DNA of 64,000 bases from Rosettibacter primus (GTDB lineage Bacteria > Bacteroidota > Ignavibacteria > Ignavibacteriales > Melioribacteraceae), in contig NZ_JAYKGK010000006.1 in NCBI RefSeq assembly GCF_036860675.1, positions 124,001 to 188,000 of the forward strand. Reading direction: 5' to 3'. The position numbers and the translations under genes were made by a program. The notes under the pieces are model-generated. The model was not told the DNA's origin. It saw only the letters and a list, made by a program, of their open reading frames with translations, and did not search any database. Shown one piece after another: positions 1 to 7,463 of this stretch. Within the stretch, counting starts at the first letter, position 1; each line of letters begins with the position of its first letter.

Positions 1-2
1 AA

Positions 3-1298
3 TTTGATTTAGAAGATGATATACTGGGAAAAATTGTTCAAAAAGAAGAACCAGAAATTTTAACAGATATTTCTCCAAATGCAGAAGCTGATGTGATTCG
101 TTATTACAGCGCACCACAAGGAATAAAAAGTTTTGTGGGTGTCCCTTTATTTTACGGAAAAAATTTAACCGGCATTCTGGTTCTTGATTCAAAAGTTAAT
201 GATGCTTTTGGTATCGAACAAATTTATTCACTCGGGAAAATTGTTAGAATTATTTCTGTAATAATCAGTCTATTTGATGAAAAATTTTCTGAAACTCAAG
301 CAGAACAAAGACTCAAAGCATTAATCGGAATTCTTGGGACAGATAAAAAATTTGATAACGAAACCGACATTTATTCTGCTCTTGATAATTCCATGAAAGA
401 TTTACTCGACTGGGATGTTTTCACATTTGTAGCTTATAGCCCAATCGAACAAAAATTTAAAATTGCAAGGATAAAAAACAAAACTTCACTCAAATATGCT
501 GGAGAAAATCTGGAAGTAGAATTAAGTGGAACACTTGTAGGAAAAGCCATATTAAGTTTTACACCAGTAAAAATTGATGACACTTCGAGCATTGACATCC
601 CACGATTTTCTAAAAACGAAGATGTTAGCTTTGACGGTTCATTCCTTGCAATTCCACTGGTTTATGATGAACAGAATTATGGTGTCCTTTGTTTTGAAAG
701 TCTCAAAAAAAATATTTACACAAATAACGAAGTAACATTTATTAAAAATGCCACAAAGTTTTTTGCGTTCATTCTTCACTCATATTCAACAATAAACATT
801 CTGAAAAGTCTTTTAACATATGACATTGAAACAAAAGCTCTGAATTACGATGCTTTTATTGAAAGATTAACAATAGATCTTGTAAGAAGCAACGAATTAA
901 ATTTACCTGGAGCATTAGCTTTAATCAAAATTGATGATTTTCTGGAACAAGAATCTTTATTTGATGGCAATCCTTTTCCTAAAGTCTTAAAAGCCATATC
1001 ACAAATGATAAAAGATGAAATGACCCCAATGAATTTATGGGGCAGATTAGATGAAAGAATTTTCGCAGTTTACTTTTTCAATACAACACCAAAAGATGTA
1101 TTTCTATGGGCAGAAAAATTAAGAATAAAAATTGCTCGCAAGCCCATTGCAGTAGTTTCCCGTCAAACTACTTTCACAGTTTCAATTGGAGTTGCTGCAA
1201 CTACGAATAAAACTGATGTTAAAGAAATACTTTATAATGCAGAACTTGCACTTAAAAAAGCTCTCGAAAAGGGAGGTAATACAGTAAAAAGCATTTAA
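3..1298 (+). CDS. GAF-GAF-degenerate GGDEF signalling protein (5' partial)
   Basis: The reading frame is open from base 3, so the protein enters from outside the window; the GTG at 93 is internal. The visible 431 residues hold the end of one GAF domain (about 1-90, ending in IKSFVGVPLFYGKNLTGILV), a second GAF domain (about 110-255) and a C-terminal GGDEF-fold domain (about 270-431, ending in VSIGVAATTNKTD and ALKKALEKGGNTV). At the place of the GGDEF signature the sequence reads DERIF (about 350-354) after GR, so the catalytic glycines and acidic pair are lost and cyclic-di-GMP synthesis is unlikely. It is probably a cytoplasmic sensor or scaffold that binds small ligands through its GAF domains. 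deoB follows after 9 bases. The upstream domain content is unknown. Confidence 0.75.
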   Translation, partial: FDLEDDILGKIVQKEEPEILTDISPNAEADVIRYYSAPQGIKSFVGVPLFYGKNLTGILVLDSKVNDAFGIEQIYSLGKIVRIISVIISLFDEKFSETQAEQRLKALIGILGTDKKFDNETDIYSALDNSMKDLLDWDVFTFVAYSPIEQKFKIARIKNKTSLKYAGENLEVELSGTLVGKAILSFTPVKIDDTSSIDIPRFSKNEDVSFDGSFLAIPLVYDEQNYGVLCFESLKKNIYTNNEVTFIKNATKFFAFILHSYSTINILKSLLTYDIETKALNYDAFIERLTIDLVRSNELNLPGALALIKIDDFLEQESLFDGNPFPKVLKAISQMIKDEMTPMNLWGRLDERIFAVYFFNTTPKDVFLWAEKLRIKIARKPIAVVSRQTTFTVSIGVAATTNKTDVKEILYNAELALKKALEKGGNTVKSI

Positions 1299-1307
1299 CG
1301 AGACTGT

Positions 1308-2471
1308 GTGAATAATTTTATTGTAATCATACTTGATGGATTAGGCATCGGTGAATTGCCCGATGCTTCAAAATACAACGACGAAGGAAGCAACACTTTA
1401 TCAAATATGGCAGAATTTGTCGGAGGACTTAGTCTGCCAAATCTTGAAAAACTTGGTCTTGGTAATATTGAATCCATCAAAGGAATTTTACCTCAAGCTA
1501 ATCCTTTAGCATCATTTGGTAAAATGATTGAAATTTCTGCCGGGAAAGATTCAACCACAGGTCATTGGGAAATTGGAGGATTAAAAATTGAAAAACCTTT
1601 TCCACTTTTCCCTAATGGATTTCCAAAAGATATTATTGACAAATTTATAGAAGAAACAAAAGTAGAAGGAATTCTCGGAAATATTCCTGCTTCAGGAACA
1701 GAAATTATAATGCAGCTCGGAGATGAACATGTTAAAACAAAATTTCCAATAGTTTACACATCTGCCGATTCAGTTTTTCAAATTGCTGCTCATGAAGATG
1801 TTATTCCTGTTAAAAAATTATATGAAATTTGCGAAATTGCAAGAACAAAAGTATTAACTGGTCAAAATGCTGTAGCCAGAGTAATTGCAAGACCATTTGT
1901 AGGAACATCAAATAATTATCAAAGAACAACTAACAGAAAAGATTTTTCATTAGACCCATTTGATAATACAATCTTAGATTATCTTTATAACGAGAAAATA
2001 CAAACAATAGCAATTGGCAAAATCAATGACCTTTTTAATTATCGTGGGATAAAAATCCAGATTAAAACCAAATCAAATTCTGAAGGGATTGAAAAAATTT
2101 TTTTAACAACTAAAGAAGTATCACATTCTTTTATATTTGTTAATCTTGTTGACTTCGATGTTTACTTTGGTCATAGAAATGATCCTTATGGCTTTGCTAA
2201 TGCTCTTAAAGAATTTGATAATCATTTACCGAATATATTAGAAAATTTAGATGAGACAGATGCTGTAATTATCACAGCAGACCATGGCAACGACCCAACA
2301 ACTCCAAGCACAGACCACAGTCGTGAATATGTTCCATTATTATTTTATAGAAAAAATAAAAAAGGTAAAAACTTAGGTATTAGAAAAACATTCGCAGATG
2401 TTGCTCAAACAGTTGCACATTTTTTTAAAGTAAATAATTGTCTTTTTGGAAGGAGCTTCTTAAATGAATGA
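1308..2471 (+). CDS. deoB: Phosphopentomutase
   Basis: Interconverts (deoxy)ribose 1-phosphate and 5-phosphate in nucleoside salvage, using two Mn2+ ions in an alkaline-phosphatase-fold core. Seen in the sequence: IILDGLGIGELPDA at the start with metal-ligand D10, DSTTGHWE (81-88) containing the Thr that carries the phosphate, SADSVFQIAAHE, and ADHGND near residue 320. The 387 aa length is normal for DeoB. The start is GTG at 1308, 9 bases after the preceding stop. The 3' end overlaps the next ORF by 8 bases, which suggests translational coupling to the AbrB-like gene. No deoC, deoA or deoD is visible nearby. Confidence 0.95.
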   Translation: MNNFIVIILDGLGIGELPDASKYNDEGSNTLSNMAEFVGGLSLPNLEKLGLGNIESIKGILPQANPLASFGKMIEISAGKDSTTGHWEIGGLKIEKPFPLFPNGFPKDIIDKFIEETKVEGILGNIPASGTEIIMQLGDEHVKTKFPIVYTSADSVFQIAAHEDVIPVKKLYEICEIARTKVLTGQNAVARVIARPFVGTSNNYQRTTNRKDFSLDPFDNTILDYLYNEKIQTIAIGKINDLFNYRGIKIQIKTKSNSEGIEKIFLTTKEVSHSFIFVNLVDFDVYFGHRNDPYGFANALKEFDNHLPNILENLDETDAVIITADHGNDPTTPSTDHSREYVPLLFYRKNKKGKNLGIRKTFADVAQTVAHFFKVNNCLFGRSFLNE

Positions 2472-2760
2472 AGAAAATTTATCAAAGTTATTTTCTTTTG
2501 AAACGAATATTAATAGTGACGGTTCTATTGGATTACCCACAGAAGAATTTAAAAAACTTTTTAATCAAGGATTTAGAGAAATTAAAATAGACATTTATGG
2601 TGCTGCATCACAAGCATTACAAAATTCTAATTTAGATATAAATTTATTCAATCAGATAAAATTAAAACAACAACTGCCCGATATTGTTGTATTGAACTTT
2701 CTAAAATCAAAAGGAAGTTTAATTAACTCAGCCATTAAAAAAAGAATTTATACTAAATGA
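2464..2760 (+). CDS. AbrB-like small protein, putative antitoxin partner of the PIN protein
   Basis: A 98 aa protein of no firmly recognised family. Residues about 10-48 (FETNINSDGSIGLPTEEFKK followed by IKIDIYG) resemble the swapped-hairpin AbrB/MazE DNA-binding fold, in which a GxIxLP segment is typical. The C-terminal half is predicted helical and basic at the end (KKRIYTK), as expected of an arm that neutralises a toxin. It overlaps deoB by 8 bases and the PIN gene by the ATGA at 2757-2760, which is the order and coupling seen in antitoxin-toxin pairs. The antitoxin role is inferred from size, position and the weak AbrB-like pattern only. Confidence 0.5.
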   Translation: MNEENLSKLFSFETNINSDGSIGLPTEEFKKLFNQGFREIKIDIYGAASQALQNSNLDINLFNQIKLKQQLPDIVVLNFLKSKGSLINSAIKKRIYTK

Positions 2761-3155
2761 AAAATGAAAAACATTTTTTAATTGAAACTGATATCTTGCT
2801 TGAACATTTGCAGCATTATGATAAAAATACTTTATCTGACTTAGAAATTGCAATGATAAGTGGAATTTGTTTTACAACAGTAATTAATTCAGCCGAATTA
2901 TATTTTGCAGCGGAAAGTCAAAATGAAAAAGAAGCAGTTGATAATCTTATGAAAGCATTAAAAGTACTTGGATTAAATTCCCGTTATAGTTTGAACATTT
3001 CAGAATTTTTTAATAAAGTTGCAACCGTTCGTGATGCTTTGTTCTGTACAATTGCTAAAATTAATGATATGATAATTCTTACTAATGACATAGAGAGATA
3101 CAAAAAAATTAATCTAAAAATTTTACAACCAGAAAATTTAAGAGGGAATAATTGA
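2757..3155 (+). CDS. PIN-domain protein (VapC-like putative ribonuclease)
   Basis: At 132 aa this has the PIN-domain size. The acidic residues expected for Mg2+ binding are present: D12 (ETDILLEHL), E47 (NSAELYFAA), D93 (VRDALFC) and D111 (LTNDIERY). PIN proteins of this type are site-specific RNases, usually toxins of VapBC modules. The ATG overlaps the stop of the AbrB-like gene (ATGA), and its own stop overlaps the TTG start of the next gene (TTGA). It is therefore translated as part of the deoB to shell-protein operon. Whether it is a toxin or a housekeeping RNA-processing enzyme cannot be told from sequence. Confidence 0.75.
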   Translation: MKNEKHFLIETDILLEHLQHYDKNTLSDLEIAMISGICFTTVINSAELYFAAESQNEKEAVDNLMKALKVLGLNSRYSLNISEFFNKVATVRDALFCTIAKINDMIILTNDIERYKKINLKILQPENLRGNN

Positions 3156-3427
3156 TACTTGGTAAAGTAATTGGTACAGTTTGGTCAACAAAAAAAGATG
3201 AAAATCTTGTTGGAGCAAAATTTCTAATTGTTCGACAATTAAATCTCGATTATACACCAAAAGAATCTACTGTTATAGCTGTAGATTCTGTGGGAGCTGG
3301 AGTTGGAGAAGTTGTACTTGTTGCTCAGGGCAGTTCAGCACGTCAAACAACTTTTACAAAAAATAAACCTGTTGATGCCGTTATAATGGCAATTGTAGAT
3401 AAATTAGATATTGCTATTAAAGAGTAA
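3152..3427 (+). CDS. EutN/CcmL family microcompartment vertex protein 1
   Basis: A 91 aa single-domain protein with the EutN/CcmL (BMC-P, Pfam 03319) pattern: N-terminal MILGKVIGTVWSTKK, a central AVDSVGAGVGEVVLVAQGSSAR and C-terminal VDAVIMAIVDKLDI. Members form pentamers that cap the vertices of icosahedral protein shells. The start is TTG at 3152, within TTGA overlapping the PIN stop, with AGAGGG about 7 bases upstream. No hexameric BMC-H shell protein or cargo enzyme is in the window, so the compartment type cannot be assigned. It is followed 5 bases later by a paralogue. Confidence 0.92.
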   Translation: MILGKVIGTVWSTKKDENLVGAKFLIVRQLNLDYTPKESTVIAVDSVGAGVGEVVLVAQGSSARQTTFTKNKPVDAVIMAIVDKLDIAIKE

Positions 3428-3432
3428 TCAAA

Positions 3433-3705
3433 ATGTATCTTGGAAAAATTATAGGGACCATTTGGGCAACACGCAAATATGAATCAATAACAGGCTATAA
3501 AATGCAATTGGTTCAACCACTTAATGGTGAATTAGAAAAAGTTTCTTCCCCAATCATCGCTTTAGATACAATTGGTGCTGGACCAGGAGAAATTATTTAC
3601 TATGTAACTGCAAGCGAAGCAGTAATTCCTCTTGATGTAGATATGGCTCCAGTCGATGCATCAATTGTTGGAATAGTAGATTCAATTTATGTAGAAAAAA
3701 AATAG
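3433..3705 (+). CDS. EutN/CcmL family microcompartment vertex protein 2
   Basis: A 90 aa paralogue of the preceding gene: MYLGKIIGTIWATRKYESI, then ALDTIGAGPGEIIYYVTASEA and VDASIVGIVDSIYV. Two adjacent BMC-P genes could give two kinds of pentameric cap, or a specialised pair as in shells that use several vertex paralogues. The gene starts with ATG 5 bases after its neighbour and is followed 10 bases later by the primary sigma factor gene, so it is probably on the same mRNA. A pentamer-only function outside a shell is possible but not shown. Confidence 0.9.
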   Translation: MYLGKIIGTIWATRKYESITGYKMQLVQPLNGELEKVSSPIIALDTIGAGPGEIIYYVTASEAVIPLDVDMAPVDASIVGIVDSIYVEKK

Positions 3706-3715
3706 GAGATTTGCC

Positions 3716-4570
3716 GTGAAGATAACAAAACAATTTACAAATCGTGAAAGTCTATCATTAGACAAATATCTTCAAGAAATTGGCAAAGTAGATCTCTTAA
3801 CTCCAGATGACGAAATCGAACTTGCAATAAGAATTAAACAGGGAGATGAAAAAGCTCTCGAAAAACTTGTAAAAGCCAATCTGCGTTTTGTAGTTTCAGT
3901 AGCAAAACAATATCAAAATCAAGGATTATCACTTGGTGATTTAATAAATGAGGGAAATCTCGGTTTAATCAAAGCTGCTAAAAGATTTGACGAAACCCGC
4001 GGTTTTAAATTTATTTCTTATGCAGTATGGTGGATTAGACAATCAATCCTTCAAGCTCTTGCAGAACAATCAAGAATTGTTCGACTTCCTTTGAATAGAG
4101 TTGGGGCTTTAAATAAAATCGGGAAAGCTTACAGCAATCTTGAACAGGAATTTGAACGAGAACCAAGTGCTCAGGAATTAGCTCAAGAACTTGACATGGA
4201 TGTAAGTGAAATTAATGATGCTCTTAGAGTTTCGGGCAGACATGTTTCTATGGATGCACCATTTGCACAGGGAGAAGATAATCGTCTACTTGATGTTCTT
4301 TCTAACGAAGAAGTTCCTTCGCCAGATTATCGATTAATGAATGAATCACTTAAAAAAGAAATTGAAAGAGCACTTTCGACTTTAACAGACAGAGAGGCAG
4401 AAGTAATAAAACTTTACTTCGGATTAAATGGAGAACATTCTCTTACACTTGAAGAGATTGGAGAAAAATTTAATCTGACAAGAGAAAGAGTTCGTCAAAT
4501 AAAAGAAAAAGCAATTAGAAGATTACGACATACATCAAGAAGCAAAAATTTAAGAGCTTATCTGGGATAA
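3716..4570 (+). CDS. rpoD: Primary RNA polymerase sigma factor (sigma-70, RpoD/SigA type)
   Basis: Directs core polymerase to housekeeping promoters. The 284 aa protein lacks the long region 1.1 of E. coli RpoD and begins MKITKQFTNRE, as in Bacteroidota and Chlorobi primary sigma factors. Region 1.2 is DKYLQEIGKVDLL. Regions 2.1-2.4 run from KANLRFVVSVAKQYQ through RFDETRGFKFISYAVWWIRQ. Region 3 is EREPSAQELAQEL. Region 4.2 is LTLEEIGEKFNLTRERVRQI, the -35 recognition helix. The GTG start at 3716 has AGGAG at 3704-3708. It is the only sigma factor in the window. The TTGACA-like -35 boxes noted elsewhere are compatible with its intact region 4.2. Confidence 0.95.
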   Translation: MKITKQFTNRESLSLDKYLQEIGKVDLLTPDDEIELAIRIKQGDEKALEKLVKANLRFVVSVAKQYQNQGLSLGDLINEGNLGLIKAAKRFDETRGFKFISYAVWWIRQSILQALAEQSRIVRLPLNRVGALNKIGKAYSNLEQEFEREPSAQELAQELDMDVSEINDALRVSGRHVSMDAPFAQGEDNRLLDVLSNEEVPSPDYRLMNESLKKEIERALSTLTDREAEVIKLYFGLNGEHSLTLEEIGEKFNLTRERVRQIKEKAIRRLRHTSRSKNLRAYLG

Positions 4571-4581
4571 TTATTTCTGTC

Positions 4582-5289
4582 ATGTTCATTAGATTAATAA
4601 AATCATTTTTAATAGGAATTATATTTCTAATTTTATTTGAAGGTTGTACCCCATCTTCAAGTACACAAAGATACAATCAATCAAAACATAACAAAGAACA
4701 ACAAAAAAAATCTATCAGATTCGCATCAAAAGATACATTAAAAAAGCAAATTGAAAAGCCACCCAGAACCAATACAACAAATAATACAGTTTATTCTGAT
4801 ACAACTCAGGATGAATTTGATGAACTCCCGATCGAAGAAAATCCAATCGATAAAGAAAAATTTGTTGCAAACTATAAAAATTATATAAATCCTGACATCC
4901 CTCTAACATTTAGAGAAAAAATATTGCTCGAAGTAATAAAATATCTCGATGCACCATATAAATACGGTGGGAACTCTAATGATGGAATTGATTGCTCAGG
5001 ATTTACAAGACAAATTTTTTTGAATACATTTTCTATTGAACTGCCCCGCTCTGCTAAAGAACAATTTGAAATAGGTGAAAAAGTAGACAGAGATGATTTA
5101 GAATTTGGGGATTTAGTTTTTTTCAATACAAGTAGAAGGTCAAAACCAGGGCATGTTGGAATTTATTTAGGGGATAATCAATTTATCCATTCAAGTCGTA
5201 AACTTGGTGTTACAATTTCTTCCCTAAATGAAAAATACTATTCAAAAAGATTTTATGGTGCAAGAAGAATCGAAATACCAGCCGAATAA
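4582..5289 (+). CDS. NlpC/P60 family cell-wall endopeptidase lipoprotein
   Basis: Likely cleaves peptide cross-bridges in peptidoglycan. Residues 1-21 form a hydrophobic signal (FLIGIIFLILFEG) ending at C22, a plausible lipid-attachment cysteine although the -3 and -2 residues (F, E) are not ideal. Residues 25-100 are a polar, low-complexity linker. The catalytic NlpC/P60 domain (about 110-230) shows KYGGNSNDGIDCSGF with nucleophile C138, PGHVGIYLGD with H191, and H203 in FIHSS. At 235 aa it matches small Spr/NlpC lipoproteins. It starts 11 bases after the sigma factor gene and is the last gene of this + strand group; a 171-bp intergenic region separates it from fumC. Confidence 0.9.
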   Translation: MFIRLIKSFLIGIIFLILFEGCTPSSSTQRYNQSKHNKEQQKKSIRFASKDTLKKQIEKPPRTNTTNNTVYSDTTQDEFDELPIEENPIDKEKFVANYKNYINPDIPLTFREKILLEVIKYLDAPYKYGGNSNDGIDCSGFTRQIFLNTFSIELPRSAKEQFEIGEKVDRDDLEFGDLVFFNTSRRSKPGHVGIYLGDNQFIHSSRKLGVTISSLNEKYYSKRFYGARRIEIPAE

Positions 5290-5460
5290 TTTTTTATTTA
5301 TCAAATCATTCTTGCAAATGTAATTTGTAATGATAATATACTTCATCAAATATGCATCAAAAAATGTAGCCACTTTCCTACTTATTGAAATTCATAATTC
5401 ATTAATCTAATTTGAGATATAAAATAATAACACTATCAATAACATAAACGAGGTTTAATT

Positions 5461-6852
5461 ATGGAATACAGAATTGAAACTGATAGCATGGGAGAAGTAA
5501 AAGTGCCCGCAGATAAGTATTACGGAGCACAAACTGCTCGTTCACTTATGAATTTTAAGATTGGGGGTGAACGTTTTCCATTTGAATTGATAAGAGCTCT
5601 TGCAATAGTTAAGAAAGCAGCTGCAATTACAAACAATGAACTGGGATTGTTATCCGATGAAAAACGAGAATTAATTGTTAAAGCAGCAGAAGAAGTAATT
5701 GAAGGAAAACTTAATGAACATTTTCCTCTTGTTGTCTGGCAAACCGGCAGTGGTACTCAAACAAATATGAATGTGAACGAAGTAATTTCAAATCGTGCTA
5801 TTGAAATGGCAGGCGGTATATTAGGAAGCAAAAAACCAATTCATCCAAATGATGATGTCAACAAAGCTCAATCAACCAATGATGCATTTCCAACAGCAAT
5901 TCATATAGCAGCTGTCGAAGAAATTCATCGCAGATTAATTCCAATGGTTACTAAACTTCGTGATGCACTTGAAGCTAAATCCAAAGAATTCAAAAATATT
6001 ATAAAAATTGGAAGAACCCATTTAATGGATGCAACACCATTAACATTAGGACAGGAATTCTCTGGTTATGCACAACAATTAACTAATGGCCTTGCAAGAA
6101 TTAATGATGCATTGAAAAGACTTTATGAAATCCCGCTTGGTGGAACAGCAGTTGGAACAGGATTAAATACACATCCGGATTATGCAGTTAAAGCAGCTGA
6201 AAAAATTTCTGAAATCACTGGCAAACCATTTAAGACAGCACCAAACAAATTTGAAGCAATGGCAGGTAAAGATGCATTAGTTGAAATGAGCGGAGTATTA
6301 AAAACTTTAGCTGCTTCACTAATGAAAATTGCAAATGATATTCGATGGTTAGGTTCAGGACCAAGATGTGGAATTGGAGAAATATCACTCCCTGAAAATG
6401 AACCCGGCAGCTCAATTATGCCTGGGAAAGTTAATCCGACACAATCAGAAGCTATGACAATGGTTTGTGCTCAGGTATTTGGTAATGATGTTACAATTAA
6501 TATCGCTGGCGCAAGTGGAAATTTTGAATTGAATGTTTTCATGCCTGTAATTGCATATAACATTTTACAATCAATCAGATTATTGGCTGATGCTTGTGAA
6601 AGCTTTACTGATAATTGTGTTGTAGGAATTGTTGCAAATGAAAACAATATTAAAAAACATCTTGAAAATTCTTTAATGCTTGTCACTGCATTAAATCCAG
6701 TAATCGGATATGATAACGCAGCTAAAGTTGCTAAGAAAGCTCACAAAGAAAACAAAACACTAAAAGAAGCTGCTGTTGAACTTGGATTATTAACAGCTGA
6801 ACAATTTGATGAGGTAGTAAGACCTGAAAAGATGATTGGACCAAGAAATTAA
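5461..6852 (+). CDS. fumC: Class II fumarate hydratase
   Basis: Reversibly hydrates fumarate to L-malate in the TCA cycle; cytoplasmic homotetramer without Fe-S. Seen: N-terminal DSMGEVKVPADKYYGAQT, QTGSGTQTNMNVNEVI, GRTHLMDATPLTLGQE and the superfamily signature GSSIMPGKVNPT at about 316-327 with the catalytic serine. The 463 aa length is normal. The ATG at 5461 follows CGAGG. The 171-bp upstream region separates it from the NlpC gene, so it probably has its own promoter; a TTGAAA-N17-TAATTT arrangement lies there but is weak. It converges on rplQ, with the MITE-like inverted repeat between them. Confidence 0.96.
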   Translation: MEYRIETDSMGEVKVPADKYYGAQTARSLMNFKIGGERFPFELIRALAIVKKAAAITNNELGLLSDEKRELIVKAAEEVIEGKLNEHFPLVVWQTGSGTQTNMNVNEVISNRAIEMAGGILGSKKPIHPNDDVNKAQSTNDAFPTAIHIAAVEEIHRRLIPMVTKLRDALEAKSKEFKNIIKIGRTHLMDATPLTLGQEFSGYAQQLTNGLARINDALKRLYEIPLGGTAVGTGLNTHPDYAVKAAEKISEITGKPFKTAPNKFEAMAGKDALVEMSGVLKTLAASLMKIANDIRWLGSGPRCGIGEISLPENEPGSSIMPGKVNPTQSEAMTMVCAQVFGNDVTINIAGASGNFELNVFMPVIAYNILQSIRLLADACESFTDNCVVGIVANENNIKKHLENSLMLVTALNPVIGYDNAAKVAKKAHKENKTLKEAAVELGLLTAEQFDEVVRPEKMIGPRN

Positions 6853-6860
6853 AAAAAGTC

Positions 6861-6968
6861 GGGGTTGTCTATAAAGTAAAGCTTTTAGAAAAAATTTAAC
6901 ACTGAAAACACAGATTTGAAAGATATTTACAGTTTATAAAACTGAAAAATTACTTTTTAGACAACCCC
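6861..6968. repeat. 108-bp MITE-like element with 19-bp terminal inverted repeats
   Basis: The arms 6861-6879 (GGGGTTGTCTATAAAGTAA) and 6950-6968 (TTACTTTTTAGACAACCCC) are reverse complements with one mismatch in 19. The 70-bp AT-rich interior has no ORF but holds a small hairpin, CAGTTT/AAACTG at 6930-6944. The GGGG-TTGTCTA ends look like terminal repeats of DDE-transposase insertion sequences, so this may be a non-autonomous mobile remnant. No clear target duplication is visible. It lies exactly between the convergent stops of fumC and rplQ, where it might also act as a bidirectional terminator. Confidence 0.7.
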
Positions 6969-6994
6969 TATATTACAACAAAGATTTAATTTAA

Positions 6995-7450
6995 TTAAGC
7001 AGATTTTTCTTCTACAACTTCTTTCTTTTCTTCAACAACTGGTGTTTCTTTTTCAACTTTTTCTTTCTTTTCCGGTTTTGGCTTTACTAATCCGCTATAA
7101 TCAACCAGTTCAATTATAGCCAATTCAGCACCATCCCCTTTTCTTTGACCTAATTTAACAACTCTTGTATAACCACCGGGTCTATCGCCTATTTTTGGAA
7201 TAATTTCTGTAAAAAGTTCTTTCACAACACTTTTGTCTTTAATCTCAGCAGCAACATATCTTCTTGAAGCAACTGAATCAACTTTTGCTTTTGTAATTAA
7301 GGGTTCTACAAAAGTGCGAAGTTCTTTTGCTTTTGCAACTGTTGTTTTAATCTTTTTATGTTTTAAAAGAGAAGTTGCAAGATTTCTGAGTATTGCAAGT
7401 CTATGCTCAGAAGTTCTTTTTAATTTTCTTCCTTTAACTCTGTGTCTCAT
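6995..7450 (-). CDS. rplQ: 50S ribosomal protein L17
   Basis: Binds 23S rRNA at the subunit base near the exit tunnel. The conserved core is residues 1-115 (MRHRVKGRKLKRTSEHRLAI, ending LGQRKGDGAELAIIELV). The 151 aa length includes a charged tail of about 35 residues rich in Lys, Glu and Val (PKPEKKEKVEKE), longer than the roughly 120 aa E. coli protein. Such tails are common in Bacteroidota L17. It is the last gene of the alpha cluster, 13 bases after rpoA, and converges on fumC. Confidence 0.97.
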   Translation of the reverse strand: MRHRVKGRKLKRTSEHRLAILRNLATSLLKHKKIKTTVAKAKELRTFVEPLITKAKVDSVASRRYVAAEIKDKSVVKELFTEIIPKIGDRPGGYTRVVKLGQRKGDGAELAIIELVDYSGLVKPKPEKKEKVEKETPVVEEKKEVVEEKSA

Positions 7451-7463
7451 TATTCAACCTTAG

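Noticed and set aside
1295..1480. ORF on the - strand across the start of deoB, and many similar ORFs opposite ribosomal protein and rpoBC genes
   Set aside because: They are shadows of strongly conserved genes on the other strand, with no ribosome site, domain or independent support.
3152..3705. Complete bacterial microcompartment operon
   Set aside because: Only two vertex (pentamer) proteins are present; no hexameric shell protein or signature enzyme occurs in the window.
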